From the NCBI GenBank assembly GCA_964535545.1, contig CAZHUT010000010.1, positions 1 to 24,606 of the forward strand: DNA of 24,606 nucleotides. Reading direction: 5' to 3'. Positions 1 to 8,000 of the stretch are shown here, in pieces. Made by a program: the position numbers and the translations under genes. The notes below the pieces were generated by a model, which ran no database searches, was not told the origin of the DNA, and saw only the letters and a list, made by a program, of their open reading frames with translations. Every line of letters begins with the position of its first letter. Position 1 is the first letter of the stretch. This stretch comes from DALYCO01 sp964535545. GTDB taxonomy: Bacteria > Patescibacteriota > Minisyncoccia > Phycocordibacterales > UBA9973.

Positions 1-74
1 ACTGTCGGATTGTCCTTCATGGGCACGGTAATGACCCGGAGGCCGTTTTTGAGTTTGGATTTGTGGTACTGCAT
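1..74 (-). CDS. M16 family zinc peptidase, N-terminal fragment (runs off window)
   Basis: Only the first 24 codons are in the window. The peptide begins MQYHKSKLKNGLRVITVPMK. The pattern K-L-x-N-G-L-R-V-(I/V) followed by a short loop is how M16 (insulinase/processing peptidase-like) N-terminal domains usually open. The zinc motif HxxEH would lie outside the window, so catalytic competence cannot be judged. The ATG at 74 is supported by an extended -10 box nine bases upstream and by a terminator that closes the preceding gene. No Shine-Dalgarno is visible, so the message is probably leaderless. The family call rests on one short motif. Confidence 0.6.
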   Translation of the reverse strand, partial: MQYHKSKLKNGLRVITVPMKDNPT

Positions 75-83
75 ATGGATGAG

Positions 84-92
84 AGTATAACA
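84..92 (-). promoter_or_regulatory. Extended -10 promoter of the M16 peptidase gene
   Basis: On the minus strand TGTTATACT (TGn plus a -10 hexamer) ends nine bases before the ATG at 74. A start site seven bases after the hexamer would leave a leader of about three bases. It lies between the terminator of the upstream gene and this start. Confidence 0.55.
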
Positions 93-93
93 T

Positions 94-119
94 AGAGAAA
101 ACCCACTTGAAGTGGGTTT
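94..119 (-). terminator. Rho-independent terminator after the CYTH gene
   Basis: The minus strand shows AAACCCACTT facing AAGTGGGTTT, a 10-base inverted repeat, followed by TCTCT. The left arm overlaps the stop codon of the CYTH gene (118-120). The short U-rich tail and position between a stop and a new promoter fit an intrinsic terminator. Confidence 0.65.
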
Positions 120-660
120 ACTTCCCCATTTTTTCCATAATAAGCGTGTCGTATTTTTTGAAAACTTGATCCACTTTTTGTACGCCAAGTGTTTGGAGAA
201 AAGCAAAAAGTTCTGCAACTACCTTATCGGGATCTTCGTCTGAAAATTTTTCTACTTCAATGAATGATCCCAACTCCGCAACATTATCGAGACAGATTTC
301 GTAATTTTGAAAATGAGCAGTTTGACGAGTTTTATCAAGACCATTAGCAACAGAATACCCCATTAGAAAGATTGCTTGCTCAAGCGCGTCTGGGTCAGAA
401 ATTTCAGTTTCAAATTCTTTGCTTGCCATATGCTGCTTCATCTTTTCTTTTACCGTAAAAAGATTTTTTCCATTGCTTGATCGACGAATACGAAGAAAAT
501 GTTCGTTTGCAGAATTGTAATCAGTTGTGGTGTCTGACGTTTTTGAGTAGACAGTATCAACCTGTCGAATTGGTTCAGATAAAGCACAGCCAAGATCTTT
601 GAGTTTAGCAATTACTACTTCCCTGTCTTTAAGATATGCTTTGACTTCAATTTCTTTCAT
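118..660 (-). CDS. CYTH domain protein (class IV adenylate cyclase / CyaB-like)
   Basis: This 180-aa protein opens MKEIEVKAYL, which contains the ExExK signature (E3, E5, K7) that binds triphosphate through divalent metal in CYTH tunnels. Further basic and acidic strands follow (HFLRIRRSS near residue 54, VKEKMK near 70, FIEVEKF near 133), as expected for the eight-stranded tunnel. Length matches CyaB-type single-domain proteins. Known activities in the family are adenylate cyclase, thiamine triphosphatase and inorganic triphosphatase; the sequence alone does not choose among them. It follows the orphan at 666-1214 by five bases, with AAGGA nine bases before the ATG, so it is translated from an operon with glyQS. 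A second, different CYTH protein lies at 22304-22852. Confidence 0.85.
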   Translation of the reverse strand: MKEIEVKAYLKDREVVIAKLKDLGCALSEPIRQVDTVYSKTSDTTTDYNSANEHFLRIRRSSNGKNLFTVKEKMKQHMASKEFETEISDPDALEQAIFLMGYSVANGLDKTRQTAHFQNYEICLDNVAELGSFIEVEKFSDEDPDKVVAELFAFLQTLGVQKVDQVFKKYDTLIMEKMGK

Positions 661-665
661 ATTAG

Positions 666-1214
666 TTATTCCTTAAGAGGTGGAGTGTTGGTCTGGATCA
701 TTTGGATAAACTTACTGTATTCCCTTTCTGCTCCAGAAACATTGTATATTTTCTTCGACTTTTGAATTACAGCATCAACTGCAATCGCTAAATCTCTTAG
801 TAATCCAAGCATTTCGGCATCAAGCAAATCACGAGGAGTTTCTTTCAGTCCATTAATAATCTTTCTGATTGTTGTTTCTATAGTAAATTCAAAGTCAGAT
901 TTGTTTATGAATGGTTTATTTATTTCTTCAATCCATTGCGGAACAAATAAGCGCCAGACTTTCTTTGTCAGTCCTGGTATCTCTGCTTCAATTTTTGAAG
1001 TATCAACTGCCGCTTTCTTTGCTCGTTCAATACAATGTTGAATTATCGAGATCTCTGTCGGTGTAACAAATCCTCCATTTTTGACCCTACCAACAAGCAT
1101 CTCGTAGTGAAAGCGTAAATCTTCTTCGGCCTCTAGTGCCTCTTTATTCTTCCCGACTTTTTTCTCAGGAAAGTTGTTTCCATTATTCAAGCCAAGAGGA
1201 AATTTTTCTGACAT
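666..1214 (-). CDS. Uncharacterised 182-aa protein
   Basis: I do not recognise this protein. It is soluble, with no signal peptide or membrane segment. It has a polar N-terminus with Asn and Lys (residues 1-25) and then looks mostly helical, with alternating charged and hydrophobic residues (for example VWRLFVPQWIEEI near 89 and LLRDLAIAVDAVIQK near 138). It sits four bases after the glyQS stop and five before the CYTH gene, so the three are probably co-transcribed. AAGGAG lies about 13 bases before the ATG, overlapping the end of glyQS, a rather long spacing. No function is proposed. Confidence 0.75.
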   Translation of the reverse strand: MSEKFPLGLNNGNNFPEKKVGKNKEALEAEEDLRFHYEMLVGRVKNGGFVTPTEISIIQHCIERAKKAAVDTSKIEAEIPGLTKKVWRLFVPQWIEEINKPFINKSDFEFTIETTIRKIINGLKETPRDLLDAEMLGLLRDLAIAVDAVIQKSKKIYNVSGAEREYSKFIQMIQTNTPPLKE

Positions 1215-1218
1215 AAGT

Positions 1219-2562
1219 TTACAGCTGCTCCTTAATCTTAGAAACCAAATCCCCGATCTTCACTCGTTCCTGAGAACCAGTATCACGGTCGCGGACAGTG
1301 ACGTCATCATGTTCCAAAGAATCAAAGTCAATCACAATGCACCATGGCGTGCCGATTTCATCCTGTCGGCGGTAGCGCTTGCCGATATTGCCGTTGTCAT
1401 CCCACATCACCCGGCCGAATTCTGTCTTGAGAATATCGTAGACACGGCGAGCTTTTTCAACCAGTTCTGGCTTGTTTTTGAGAAGCGGAGAGACGGCACA
1501 GATAACCGGAGCGACTGCCGGTTTGAATGCGAGGTACGTGCGGACATCATCCGGCTTTGACATATCTTCACGGTACGCAGACGCAAGCAATGCCAACACT
1601 GTTCGGCCGAGACCGAAAGTAGGTTCGATTACGTATGGCAAAAACTTTCGGTTTGGGCTGTCTGTTGCCGCTTCTTCATCCAAGTATTCGAGATTTACGC
1701 CAGAAGCTTCCTGATGACGCTTGAGGTCAAAATCAGTTCGGCACGCCAGGCCGTAGAGTTCCTTGCGTCCAAATGGAAAATCAAATTCAAAGTCTACGGT
1801 GCGTGAAGAATAGTGCGCGCGATCTTCCGGAGCAACTTCAAGTTCATGCACTTTGAACGCATCAATACCAACTTGTTCAATCCATTCCTGCATCTGATAT
1901 TTCCAGTATTCAAAATACTTTTCCCATTCAGCTGGCTTGACGAAGTATTCGAATTCCATAATTTCAAGTTCGCGGACACGGAAGATGAAATCGCGAGGCG
2001 TAATTTCATTGCGGAAGTTGCGGCCAATCTGCGCAATACCGAATGGAAGCTTTGGATGCATTGAATCCAAAATATTTTTGTAGTTCACAAACATACCCTG
2101 AGCATTTTCAGGACGAAGGTAGACAGTAGAAGAAGAATCTTCGAGCGCACCGATCTGCGTCTTGAACATCATATTGAACTGGCGTTCCGCGCCGAGAGCC
2201 CCGCCACAATCAGGGCATTTAGTTTTGTCTTCGAGCTGATCCGCGCGAAAACGATGCTTGCATTTTGAACATTCAACGAGCGGATCAGAAAAGCCGCCGA
2301 CGTGACCTGACGTCTCCCAGACTTTTGAGTTCATTAAGATTGCCGTCTCCATTCCATAGTTATCTTCACGAGATTCGACAAAGCGATTCCACCACAATCG
2401 TTCAATATTCTTTTTGAGAGCAACACCTAAAGGACCGTAATCCCACGTTCCGGCAAGACCGCCATAGAGTTCTGAGCCTTGGAATATGAAACCGCGGCGC
2501 TTGCAGAGCGATTCGATCTTTTGCATTAATTCGTTGTCCTTTTCTAGTGCTTTTTCTGACAT
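1219..2562 (-). CDS. glyQS: Glycyl-tRNA synthetase, single-chain class II type
   Basis: The 447-aa enzyme charges tRNA-Gly with glycine. It is the homodimeric form found in archaea, eukaryotes and part of the bacteria, not the alpha2beta2 GlyQ/GlyS form. Visible marks: RRGFIFQGSELYGG at 22-35 (family N-terminus), two cysteine pairs C98/C101 and C116/C119 that look zinc-binding, class II motif 2 around FRNEITPRDF (183-192) and motif 3 around EPTFGLGRT (313-321), then a C-terminal anticodon-binding domain from about 345 (APVICAVSPLL). Length is normal for compact bacterial members. The start has a possible -10 (TAAAGT, 2570-2575) seven bases upstream and a weak AGGGG. It heads a three-gene operon with the orphan and CYTH genes. 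Confidence 0.96.
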   Translation of the reverse strand: MSEKALEKDNELMQKIESLCKRRGFIFQGSELYGGLAGTWDYGPLGVALKKNIERLWWNRFVESREDNYGMETAILMNSKVWETSGHVGGFSDPLVECSKCKHRFRADQLEDKTKCPDCGGALGAERQFNMMFKTQIGALEDSSSTVYLRPENAQGMFVNYKNILDSMHPKLPFGIAQIGRNFRNEITPRDFIFRVRELEIMEFEYFVKPAEWEKYFEYWKYQMQEWIEQVGIDAFKVHELEVAPEDRAHYSSRTVDFEFDFPFGRKELYGLACRTDFDLKRHQEASGVNLEYLDEEAATDSPNRKFLPYVIEPTFGLGRTVLALLASAYREDMSKPDDVRTYLAFKPAVAPVICAVSPLLKNKPELVEKARRVYDILKTEFGRVMWDDNGNIGKRYRRQDEIGTPWCIVIDFDSLEHDDVTVRDRDTGSQERVKIGDLVSKIKEQL

Positions 2563-2569
2563 ATCCCCT

Positions 2570-2575
2570 ACTTTA
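2570..2575 (-). promoter_or_regulatory. Possible -10 box before glyQS
   Basis: TAAAGT on the minus strand ends seven bases before the glyQS ATG, with TTTGGT 17 bases further upstream as a weak -35. The spacing matches the other suspected leaderless starts here, but the hexamers are poorer and AGGGG between box and ATG could act as a ribosome site. Confidence 0.3.
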
Positions 2576-2602
2576 CTGTATTTTCGGCCAAAACCAAAGC
2601 CC

Positions 2603-5119
2603 TTATTGAGCCGGTGTCTCTGTTACAGGCTCTGGGGCTGTTTCCTGCACTGGCTCTTCTACAGGAGCTGGTGTTTCAGAAATAACCTCTTCTGGTGCAA
2701 CGTTAGAGTCGGTTTGATCTGATTGATTTGTAGTACTTGTGTCGGTAGGGACCGAATCTGGAGTCGTAACCGGCGTTATAGGCTCAGGACTTTGAAGTTG
2801 TCCTTGGTCAATTGCGTGGGCATCCTGCACCATCTTGAGGAATTGTGATCGATTAACGCACACATCTTCGACACATAATTGCTTGGTATCGAGACGATCG
2901 GTGAAAATGCGCGTAATTCCATTCGCGTGATCTCCCAACCACGCAACCAACTGGTTCACAAATGTACGGTCAGTACCAGAGAGGAGATTTTGCATTGAGC
3001 TCACTTTGAGATTAAGTTCTTTGACTGCTTCAACAACGACTGGGATCATTTGTGAGTAATACACCGACTTTTTGCCGTCTTTGTCGGTTGCCACTGCCTG
3101 TGGGAAGTTTGTTTCGAGGTTTTGCGCCAAGAAACCGATCATCTGGGTACCTTCTGGCTGAGATTTCCAGTTGTATTTTACCGTACGGACGCTTGAGAGG
3201 AGATCCAGGATATTGGCTGGAAGATCTGTAATATTTGTCTTGAGACGTTCATCTGATGTACAGCCCAAGCCTGACATATCGATGATACATTGTGTACCAC
3301 CTGTCTGAACAACTCGAATTTCATCGATTGGGAAATCGCTTGAACCGATCATGAATTGGTTGTTCGCGGAATTAGACGCTTCTGATCCGAGGGCGATGCT
3401 GTTTTGGTAGCCGTTTGTTTTTGTCTGAGCACCAATCAGAATTGAGGAGGTACCTCTCGTTGAAGTAACAACTTCTGCGGTTGCCCCGCTATCTTGACCT
3501 GTAATTATTTCTCCTGGAGCAAAAACTGAAAGTGGGTCATTAAGAACTATCGTAGAAATGCCGTCATCTGTCTTTATGGTTGAAAATGTACCCGAGAGAT
3601 TCCCAGAGATTCCTTCTTCGGGGTCAAACGTACCGGAAAGATTCGTATAGGTCAGGGTCGCGAGAGTGTTGTTCATGTTTTCTTGTTCCCCAGCAAGATA
3701 ACCAATTGTGATTGCGTTGTTGATATTTGACGAATTATTACCTGCTCCGTTTCCTAATAAAACAGAAAAGTTAATATTAGAGGCTCCTGCACCAGCTCCT
3801 GCACCAGCAATTAAACTACCATAGACAGAGGATATTTCTTCACCAGTATTTCCTCCTAACAACACACTATCCAAAACATTTGAGGATTCATAGCCTGCCT
3901 GGTTTCCCAAAATCACAGCACCACCATTACTTATACTATTCATACCAGCATTGTTACCCAGAAAAACTGAACCTTTTTCTCCCAGACCAGAGGCATTCAT
4001 GGCCGCATTGTTTCCCAATGCAACACTTCCTGTAAGATCAGAGGCACCAGAACCGGCCTGGAAGCCAAGAAAAACAGTACCCAGTGTACCTACTGCTTGG
4101 TATCCTGCCTGTGTACCTATAAAAGTTGAGAGCATTGAATGTGTCGCTTCATATCCTGCTTGCGTACCGACAAAAACAGAACTCACTGTCCCTGGGGCAT
4201 TGAAGCCTGATTCATACCCGATAAACGTAGCTCGTCCGCCAAATCCAATTGGAAAAAGTGCTGAAGCTTCAGTTAGAAAATCAGTAACATTATCTTGGTT
4301 CATTCCAGACTGATAACCCATCATGACTGAGTGCTCTGCTCCATATGCGTTGAAACCAGCTTGATTGCCGGAAAACATTGAGTACGATGCGTCATCTGCC
4401 CCATCCCCCGCTTGAAACCCAAAGAAGTTAGAGTCATGGGCATTTGTTGCGCTATAGCCTGCGCGGTAGCCAAGGAAGTTTGAATTGTAAGCGCCTGTCG
4501 CCTGGTATCCAGAAAGCGCGCCAATCATGTTTGCGTAGGCGGCATCGGTTGCCTGGAATACTGCATGGTCGCCGAAATAGGTTGCGTTTGCGCCGTTAAC
4601 GGCGTCTTCACCACTTGAGTTTCCAAAGAAGTTCGCATTGTTGGCATTCGTTGCTCCGCAACCTGCGCGATAGCCGAAGTAGTTGGCGTTGTCTGCGTTG
4701 GTGGCGTTACAGCCTGCGAGTTGTCCGAAGAAGTTTGAGTGGTCGGCGTTTGTGGCATTGAGACCTGCGTCGGTACCGATGAAGTTTGAGTATGCTGCGT
4801 TGTCTGCGTTGTCACCTGCGCCGATACCGATGAAGACAGTATTGTCGGTTGAACCGCCGTTGGCACCAGTACCGCTACCGAGCCAGGTGTTTGCTGATGA
4901 GGTAGTGATGAAATATGGACTGACGACACAATCAGTTGCCTGTGGAGCACAGCCTGGGTCGAGAATGCTATCGCTGCCAGCGAGGTAGCCGCCGGTTGGC
5001 GGGAGAGTACCATTAGGAAGTTGAGCAGCAAAAACAATAACTCCATACCCTAGAATGGAAAAGATTGTGACAAAAAAACTAGCAAGCTTCTTGTTCAGTG
5101 AAAATGACGGCAACTTCAT
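2603..5119 (-). CDS. Secreted repeat fibre protein with S74 (endosialidase chaperone) domain
   Basis: The 838-aa protein starts with a Sec-type signal or anchor (basic MKLPSFSLNKK, then hydrophobic residues 13-31, cut probable after VFAA). Residues 95-480 hold about twenty copies of a 17-residue repeat, pattern (S/A)-N-F-x-G-x-x-A-G-x-x-A-x-x-A-x-x, like YadA-head or phage-fibre beta-rolls. Residues 480-600 are a non-repeat neck. SDERLK at 622-627 opens an S74 intramolecular chaperone domain (about 622-710), which in phage endosialidases trimerises the fibre and cuts itself off before the Ser. A cysteine pair (749, 754) and a Pro/Thr/Glu-rich tail (777-838) follow. The protein is probably a trimeric surface fibre or adhesin. 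An extended -10 sits eight bases before the ATG. It follows the membrane-anchored beta-domain protein. Confidence 0.85.
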   Translation of the reverse strand: MKLPSFSLNKKLASFFVTIFSILGYGVIVFAAQLPNGTLPPTGGYLAGSDSILDPGCAPQATDCVVSPYFITTSSANTWLGSGTGANGGSTDNTVFIGIGAGDNADNAAYSNFIGTDAGLNATNADHSNFFGQLAGCNATNADNANYFGYRAGCGATNANNANFFGNSSGEDAVNGANATYFGDHAVFQATDAAYANMIGALSGYQATGAYNSNFLGYRAGYSATNAHDSNFFGFQAGDGADDASYSMFSGNQAGFNAYGAEHSVMMGYQSGMNQDNVTDFLTEASALFPIGFGGRATFIGYESGFNAPGTVSSVFVGTQAGYEATHSMLSTFIGTQAGYQAVGTLGTVFLGFQAGSGASDLTGSVALGNNAAMNASGLGEKGSVFLGNNAGMNSISNGGAVILGNQAGYESSNVLDSVLLGGNTGEEISSVYGSLIAGAGAGAGASNINFSVLLGNGAGNNSSNINNAITIGYLAGEQENMNNTLATLTYTNLSGTFDPEEGISGNLSGTFSTIKTDDGISTIVLNDPLSVFAPGEIITGQDSGATAEVVTSTRGTSSILIGAQTKTNGYQNSIALGSEASNSANNQFMIGSSDFPIDEIRVVQTGGTQCIIDMSGLGCTSDERLKTNITDLPANILDLLSSVRTVKYNWKSQPEGTQMIGFLAQNLETNFPQAVATDKDGKKSVYYSQMIPVVVEAVKELNLKVSSMQNLLSGTDRTFVNQLVAWLGDHANGITRIFTDRLDTKQLCVEDVCVNRSQFLKMVQDAHAIDQGQLQSPEPITPVTTPDSVPTDTSTTNQSDQTDSNVAPEEVISETPAPVEEPVQETAPEPVTETPAQ
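3680..4837 (-). repeat. Coding tandem repeat array, 51-bp unit (about 20 copies)
   Basis: Within the fibre gene the translated unit is 17 residues. Examples are SNFIGTDAGLNATNADH, SNFFGQLAGCNATNADN and STFIGTQAGYQAVGTLG. The first nine or so copies keep strict 17-residue spacing and are Asn/Ala-rich. One long insertion interrupts near residues 275-297, and later copies are Val/Leu-rich, with one 19-residue unit near 365. The repeats differ at the DNA level, so this is old duplication and not a recent slip. Confidence 0.85.
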
Positions 5120-5127
5120 GTATGGCT

Positions 5128-5136
5128 ATTATAGCA
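5128..5136 (-). promoter_or_regulatory. Extended -10 promoter of the fibre gene
   Basis: TGCTATAAT, a perfect TGn-TATAAT, ends eight bases before the ATG at 5119 on the minus strand. No Shine-Dalgarno lies between. The predicted start site leaves a two-base leader. Confidence 0.65.
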
Positions 5137-5147
5137 TCAATAAATAC

Positions 5148-7082
5148 TTATTGAGTAACCACCTTTTCATCTCCCGGATGGAAAACTGGATCGTTATAGA
5201 GTCGCGTCGTCAGCTCTTTCCAGCTTGAAACGAGCGGAGTGTTGGTATACGAGTCGGTTCCAGTTGCCGTCGTGACATTTACCAAGTTCGGAGTCTGTCC
5301 AACTTGTGTAACCGAAGGAAGTAGTTCGACCTGGAAGTAGACTGTTTTTGGATCCGAAGTAAATCCGGCACCTTTGACGACCGTTCCGGCATTCCAGACA
5401 ATGTTTCCGGAAATCGGATCTATCTTGAGATCGGCATTATTCGGATAAACGGCATTCATGAAATGAACATACGGAGGAAGCGCGGCCGTAACTTTGACAT
5501 TATTGACGTTATTAGCAGAAGTCGTCAGTGTCCATTTGATCGTGTAATTTGTCTTCTGGTTTGCCGTTGGCGGAATTGGACCGTTGTTGATAAATGGCTG
5601 ACCGGTATATGAAGCATCAGCAGTCACTTGGAAGTCAGTACCGAGTTTGATGATAGTGCGTTCAACATTGTTTACTTCCTGACTACTTGTTCCCTCTTGA
5701 GGTGCCTGACCGGAAATCGAAACATCGAGTGCAACCTGAGGATCACTGGCCACACTACCACCTTGATAGAGTGCCAGTGTTGAAAATGTAAATCCAAGCG
5801 AACCGCTGGCACCTGGATCAACTGCAGCCAACTGTGCGAGCGTATTGCGATCCCATGTAATAGTATTGTCAGCGGAGTTGTAGAATCCGCCTTCAGATGT
5901 GACAGAAGTTTTGTCGATCAGATCTCCGTTCAATTTCACGGAGATGCGGGCATTCAAGATACGGACTGGGAGATTGTTACCCCAGGTAACTACGCCGTTG
6001 ATTGTCGAACGTGATTGCGCGGTAACCTGTGCACCCTGCTGGCCGTTGAGCATAAGTTTTGCTTCGAGGAATGGTTTGACGATGTCGACAGTATGGAGAA
6101 CAGAAGTAAAGGTTGTGCCGATTGCATTGCGATCACTTTCGCTCTGCGCACCAGTGTATACACGGAATGAACGCTCTTCGCCGTCTTCGGCCTTGATAAC
6201 GCCCATAACCTTGATGGTTTTTGAATCTCCCGGATTGAGATCGCCGAGGTTCCAGACATTGCTCAAGTATGTCGGAGCTGGATCTGAGTTTGAGAATGTA
6301 AAGCCGATCGGATAATCAACTTTGAGCATCATCTGAGGTATAACTTTCTGAACATTTGAAGTAACGGTGACGTTGAAAGCGTATGGCTGACCTGAAGTAA
6401 CTGAAGTATCCGCGTCGACATGGAGCGCAACCGGCGCCGTGTTAATGATCACTGAAAACATCTTCTCTTTCTGGAAGATGGCATTTGAACCTGAAACGTG
6501 ATATTCAAGTGTGAACTTCACCTGCTTGTTGGTTCCTTCTGTTCCGTACAAGGTCAAATCAACTTTCTGATTTACGGCTTTGCCTGAAGGAATCTCGCCG
6601 ATTGAAATGCGGTTCGTGGTGATATCTGAAGGATCAGTTACGTCTGCTTTATTGCGTCCATACTGAACGACGAGATCGGCAAGCTCGAGCGGAACTGAGT
6701 TTGAGTTTGCGATTTCAATCGTGAGTGGAAGACTTTCGCCTCCCGGAGTATACGCATTACCGAGAACGTTAATGGCAACATTGTCATTGGATACGCCACC
6801 ATTGCCGGCAAAGAATAAGAAAAGGCCTATGCCCAATGCAATGATAAAAAAGATAAGAGCACCAAAGAAAAATTTCTGGAAAAGTGAAGAACGCATTGAA
6901 AATGTTTGTGCAGTGTCTACTACTTTTTCGACATGCTCGTTATTCCATGCCGATGAAACGGTATGGCCGACCTGGTGAAGGACGCTTGGTCGTCGGACTG
7001 GAATGGATTTTGGATCTGCGCTATAAAGCCTTTTCTCCAAATCTTCCAGGCGATGCGTCTTTTCATTATCTTCAGGAAACAT
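5148..7082 (-). CDS. Membrane-anchored protein with extracellular beta-sandwich (DUF11-like) domains
   Basis: I chose the ATG at 7082 (MFPEDNEKTHR). The open frame runs on to 7235, but that part lies inside recO, and an extended -10 stands seven bases before 7082. The 644-aa protein has a charged cytoplasmic N-terminus (1-70), one membrane segment (about 72-91, GALIFFIIALGIGLFLFF) and a long exported part of Thr/Val/Asn-rich beta strands. Recurring pieces such as ITWDRNTLAQL and SGNIVWNAGTV resemble DUF11/CARDB-type repeats that stack on cell surfaces. No catalytic motif or sorting signal is seen. Function unknown; a surface or envelope role is inferred from topology and from the fibre gene just downstream. 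Confidence 0.8.
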   Translation of the reverse strand: MFPEDNEKTHRLEDLEKRLYSADPKSIPVRRPSVLHQVGHTVSSAWNNEHVEKVVDTAQTFSMRSSLFQKFFFGALIFFIIALGIGLFLFFAGNGGVSNDNVAINVLGNAYTPGGESLPLTIEIANSNSVPLELADLVVQYGRNKADVTDPSDITTNRISIGEIPSGKAVNQKVDLTLYGTEGTNKQVKFTLEYHVSGSNAIFQKEKMFSVIINTAPVALHVDADTSVTSGQPYAFNVTVTSNVQKVIPQMMLKVDYPIGFTFSNSDPAPTYLSNVWNLGDLNPGDSKTIKVMGVIKAEDGEERSFRVYTGAQSESDRNAIGTTFTSVLHTVDIVKPFLEAKLMLNGQQGAQVTAQSRSTINGVVTWGNNLPVRILNARISVKLNGDLIDKTSVTSEGGFYNSADNTITWDRNTLAQLAAVDPGASGSLGFTFSTLALYQGGSVASDPQVALDVSISGQAPQEGTSSQEVNNVERTIIKLGTDFQVTADASYTGQPFINNGPIPPTANQKTNYTIKWTLTTSANNVNNVKVTAALPPYVHFMNAVYPNNADLKIDPISGNIVWNAGTVVKGAGFTSDPKTVYFQVELLPSVTQVGQTPNLVNVTTATGTDSYTNTPLVSSWKELTTRLYNDPVFHPGDEKVVTQ

Positions 7083-7089
7083 ATCTAGA

Positions 7090-7098
7090 AGTATATCA
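7090..7098 (-). promoter_or_regulatory. Extended -10 promoter of the membrane-anchored surface protein gene
   Basis: TGATATACT on the minus strand (TGn-TATACT) ends seven bases before the ATG at 7082. It overlaps the recO stop codon at 7096-7098. No Shine-Dalgarno is present, so the start is probably leaderless. This supports the downstream ATG over the longer open frame. Confidence 0.6.
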
Positions 7099-7686
7099 CA
7101 GATGGCTTTCCCGCAAGGCGCGGTTGATCTCAAATAGAATGGTCTTTTTTTCAAATCGAGCCACATCGATATTGGCCGGATCGAACGGAGCATTGGTGTA
7201 TTCCTCTGCGAACTTGTTATCACTGATATAACCAAGCGTTTTGAGCACGCGCAGCACCAGTGTCAGTTCAACCACTTCAACCGTATGAGCATCGTGCTCA
7301 CCGTTTTCAAGAAATTGAAATGCCAAGAGAACATCGTCATAGATAGAAGCATCAGCTTCCGATTCGCCGCGGATCAATCGGCGCAATAATTTTGAAACGC
7401 TGGCCAGTAAATGCATTCCTTTTAAAGTTTTGCGGATATTCGGAAAAGATGTCACCGGCGTCGCCGATGTAATGCGCCATGTTTCCTTGCCGCGAACCAG
7501 ATCCACTTTGGCCTGAGAAAAATCTGAAAGCGCATAACGAAGTTTCGATTTATTCAATCGCACACCTTGCGCCACTGCATGGACCAATCCCATCTCGCGT
7601 GTCAGCAAGGCAAAAACCCGGTTCGCTTCCCCGCGATTCCGGCTGAATAAAATAATGGCATTGGTGTGGTAGATGTGGTGCGGCAT
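7096..7686 (-). CDS. recO: DNA repair protein RecO
   Basis: The 196-aa protein matches RecO, which works with RecR to load RecA on SSB-coated single-stranded DNA and anneals strands. The N-terminal OB fold is visible in HTNAIILFSRNRGEANRVF (7-25) and the typical LLTREMGLVHAVAQGVR (27-43), with KLRYALSDFSQAKVDLVRG (48-66) following. The helical C-terminal part contains the usual LKTLGY segment (148-153). It is shorter than the roughly 240 residues common in other bacteria and lacks a CxxC zinc finger. The start at 7686 is 14 bases from the preceding stop; no strong ribosome site is visible. Confidence 0.9.
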   Translation of the reverse strand: MPHHIYHTNAIILFSRNRGEANRVFALLTREMGLVHAVAQGVRLNKSKLRYALSDFSQAKVDLVRGKETWRITSATPVTSFPNIRKTLKGMHLLASVSKLLRRLIRGESEADASIYDDVLLAFQFLENGEHDAHTVEVVELTLVLRVLKTLGYISDNKFAEEYTNAPFDPANIDVARFEKKTILFEINRALRESHL

Positions 7687-7700
7687 TGTCCGCTCAAAAC

Positions 7701-7925
7701 TTAGTGCTTCAGGTCCAGGCGATAGTTGTTTGCTTCAGTAACCAGCGTTGCCGTATGACCGCCGCTTGAAACATCAACACGGTGAGACGTGTTCGAAGTT
7801 TTGAAATACTGTTCGTGGGACGAAGATGCCTGGAGATACTTGATGATGCCTTCGAGAGCATGGCGTTCATCGTCATTACTGTACGAGTAACGGACGTGAT
7901 GACCCAAAATGTTTGCGTGATGCAT
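7701..7925 (-). CDS. Uncharacterised 74-aa protein
   Basis: I do not recognise this small protein. It opens MHHANILGHHVRYSYSNDDE, so is rich in His and Tyr at the start, then has a helix-like stretch (RHALEGIIKYLQAS, 21-34) and beta-like strands to the end (HTATLVTEANNYRLDLKH). There is no signal peptide or membrane segment. It lies 14 bases upstream of recO and may share its transcript. A TATAAT stands 36 bases before the ATG, so unlike several neighbours it could have a short leader. Codon use and compact placement argue that it is real. Confidence 0.6.
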   Translation of the reverse strand: MHHANILGHHVRYSYSNDDERHALEGIIKYLQASSSHEQYFKTSNTSHRVDVSSGGHTATLVTEANNYRLDLKH

Positions 7926-7961
7926 ATATGCCTATGATTATGATTAATAAAACCTAAACTA

Positions 7962-7967
7962 ATTATA
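7962..7967 (-). promoter_or_regulatory. Possible -10 box before the 74-aa gene and recO
   Basis: TATAAT occurs on the minus strand in the AT-rich 75-bp gap after the three-TM protein. It lacks a good -35 and a TGn extension, so it is only a candidate. Confidence 0.3.
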
Positions 7968-8000
7968 AAACAGACTTACAAAAGGAAGAAATGCGCCTGT

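Noticed and set aside
4525..5046. 173-aa Gln/Thr-rich minus-strand frame within the fibre gene
   Set aside because: A shadow of the repeat array; the repetitive DNA keeps alternative frames open.
7083..7235. Longer N-terminus (51 extra residues) of the membrane-anchored surface protein
   Set aside because: It overlaps recO, reads unlike a protein domain, and an extended -10 stands just before the ATG at 7082.
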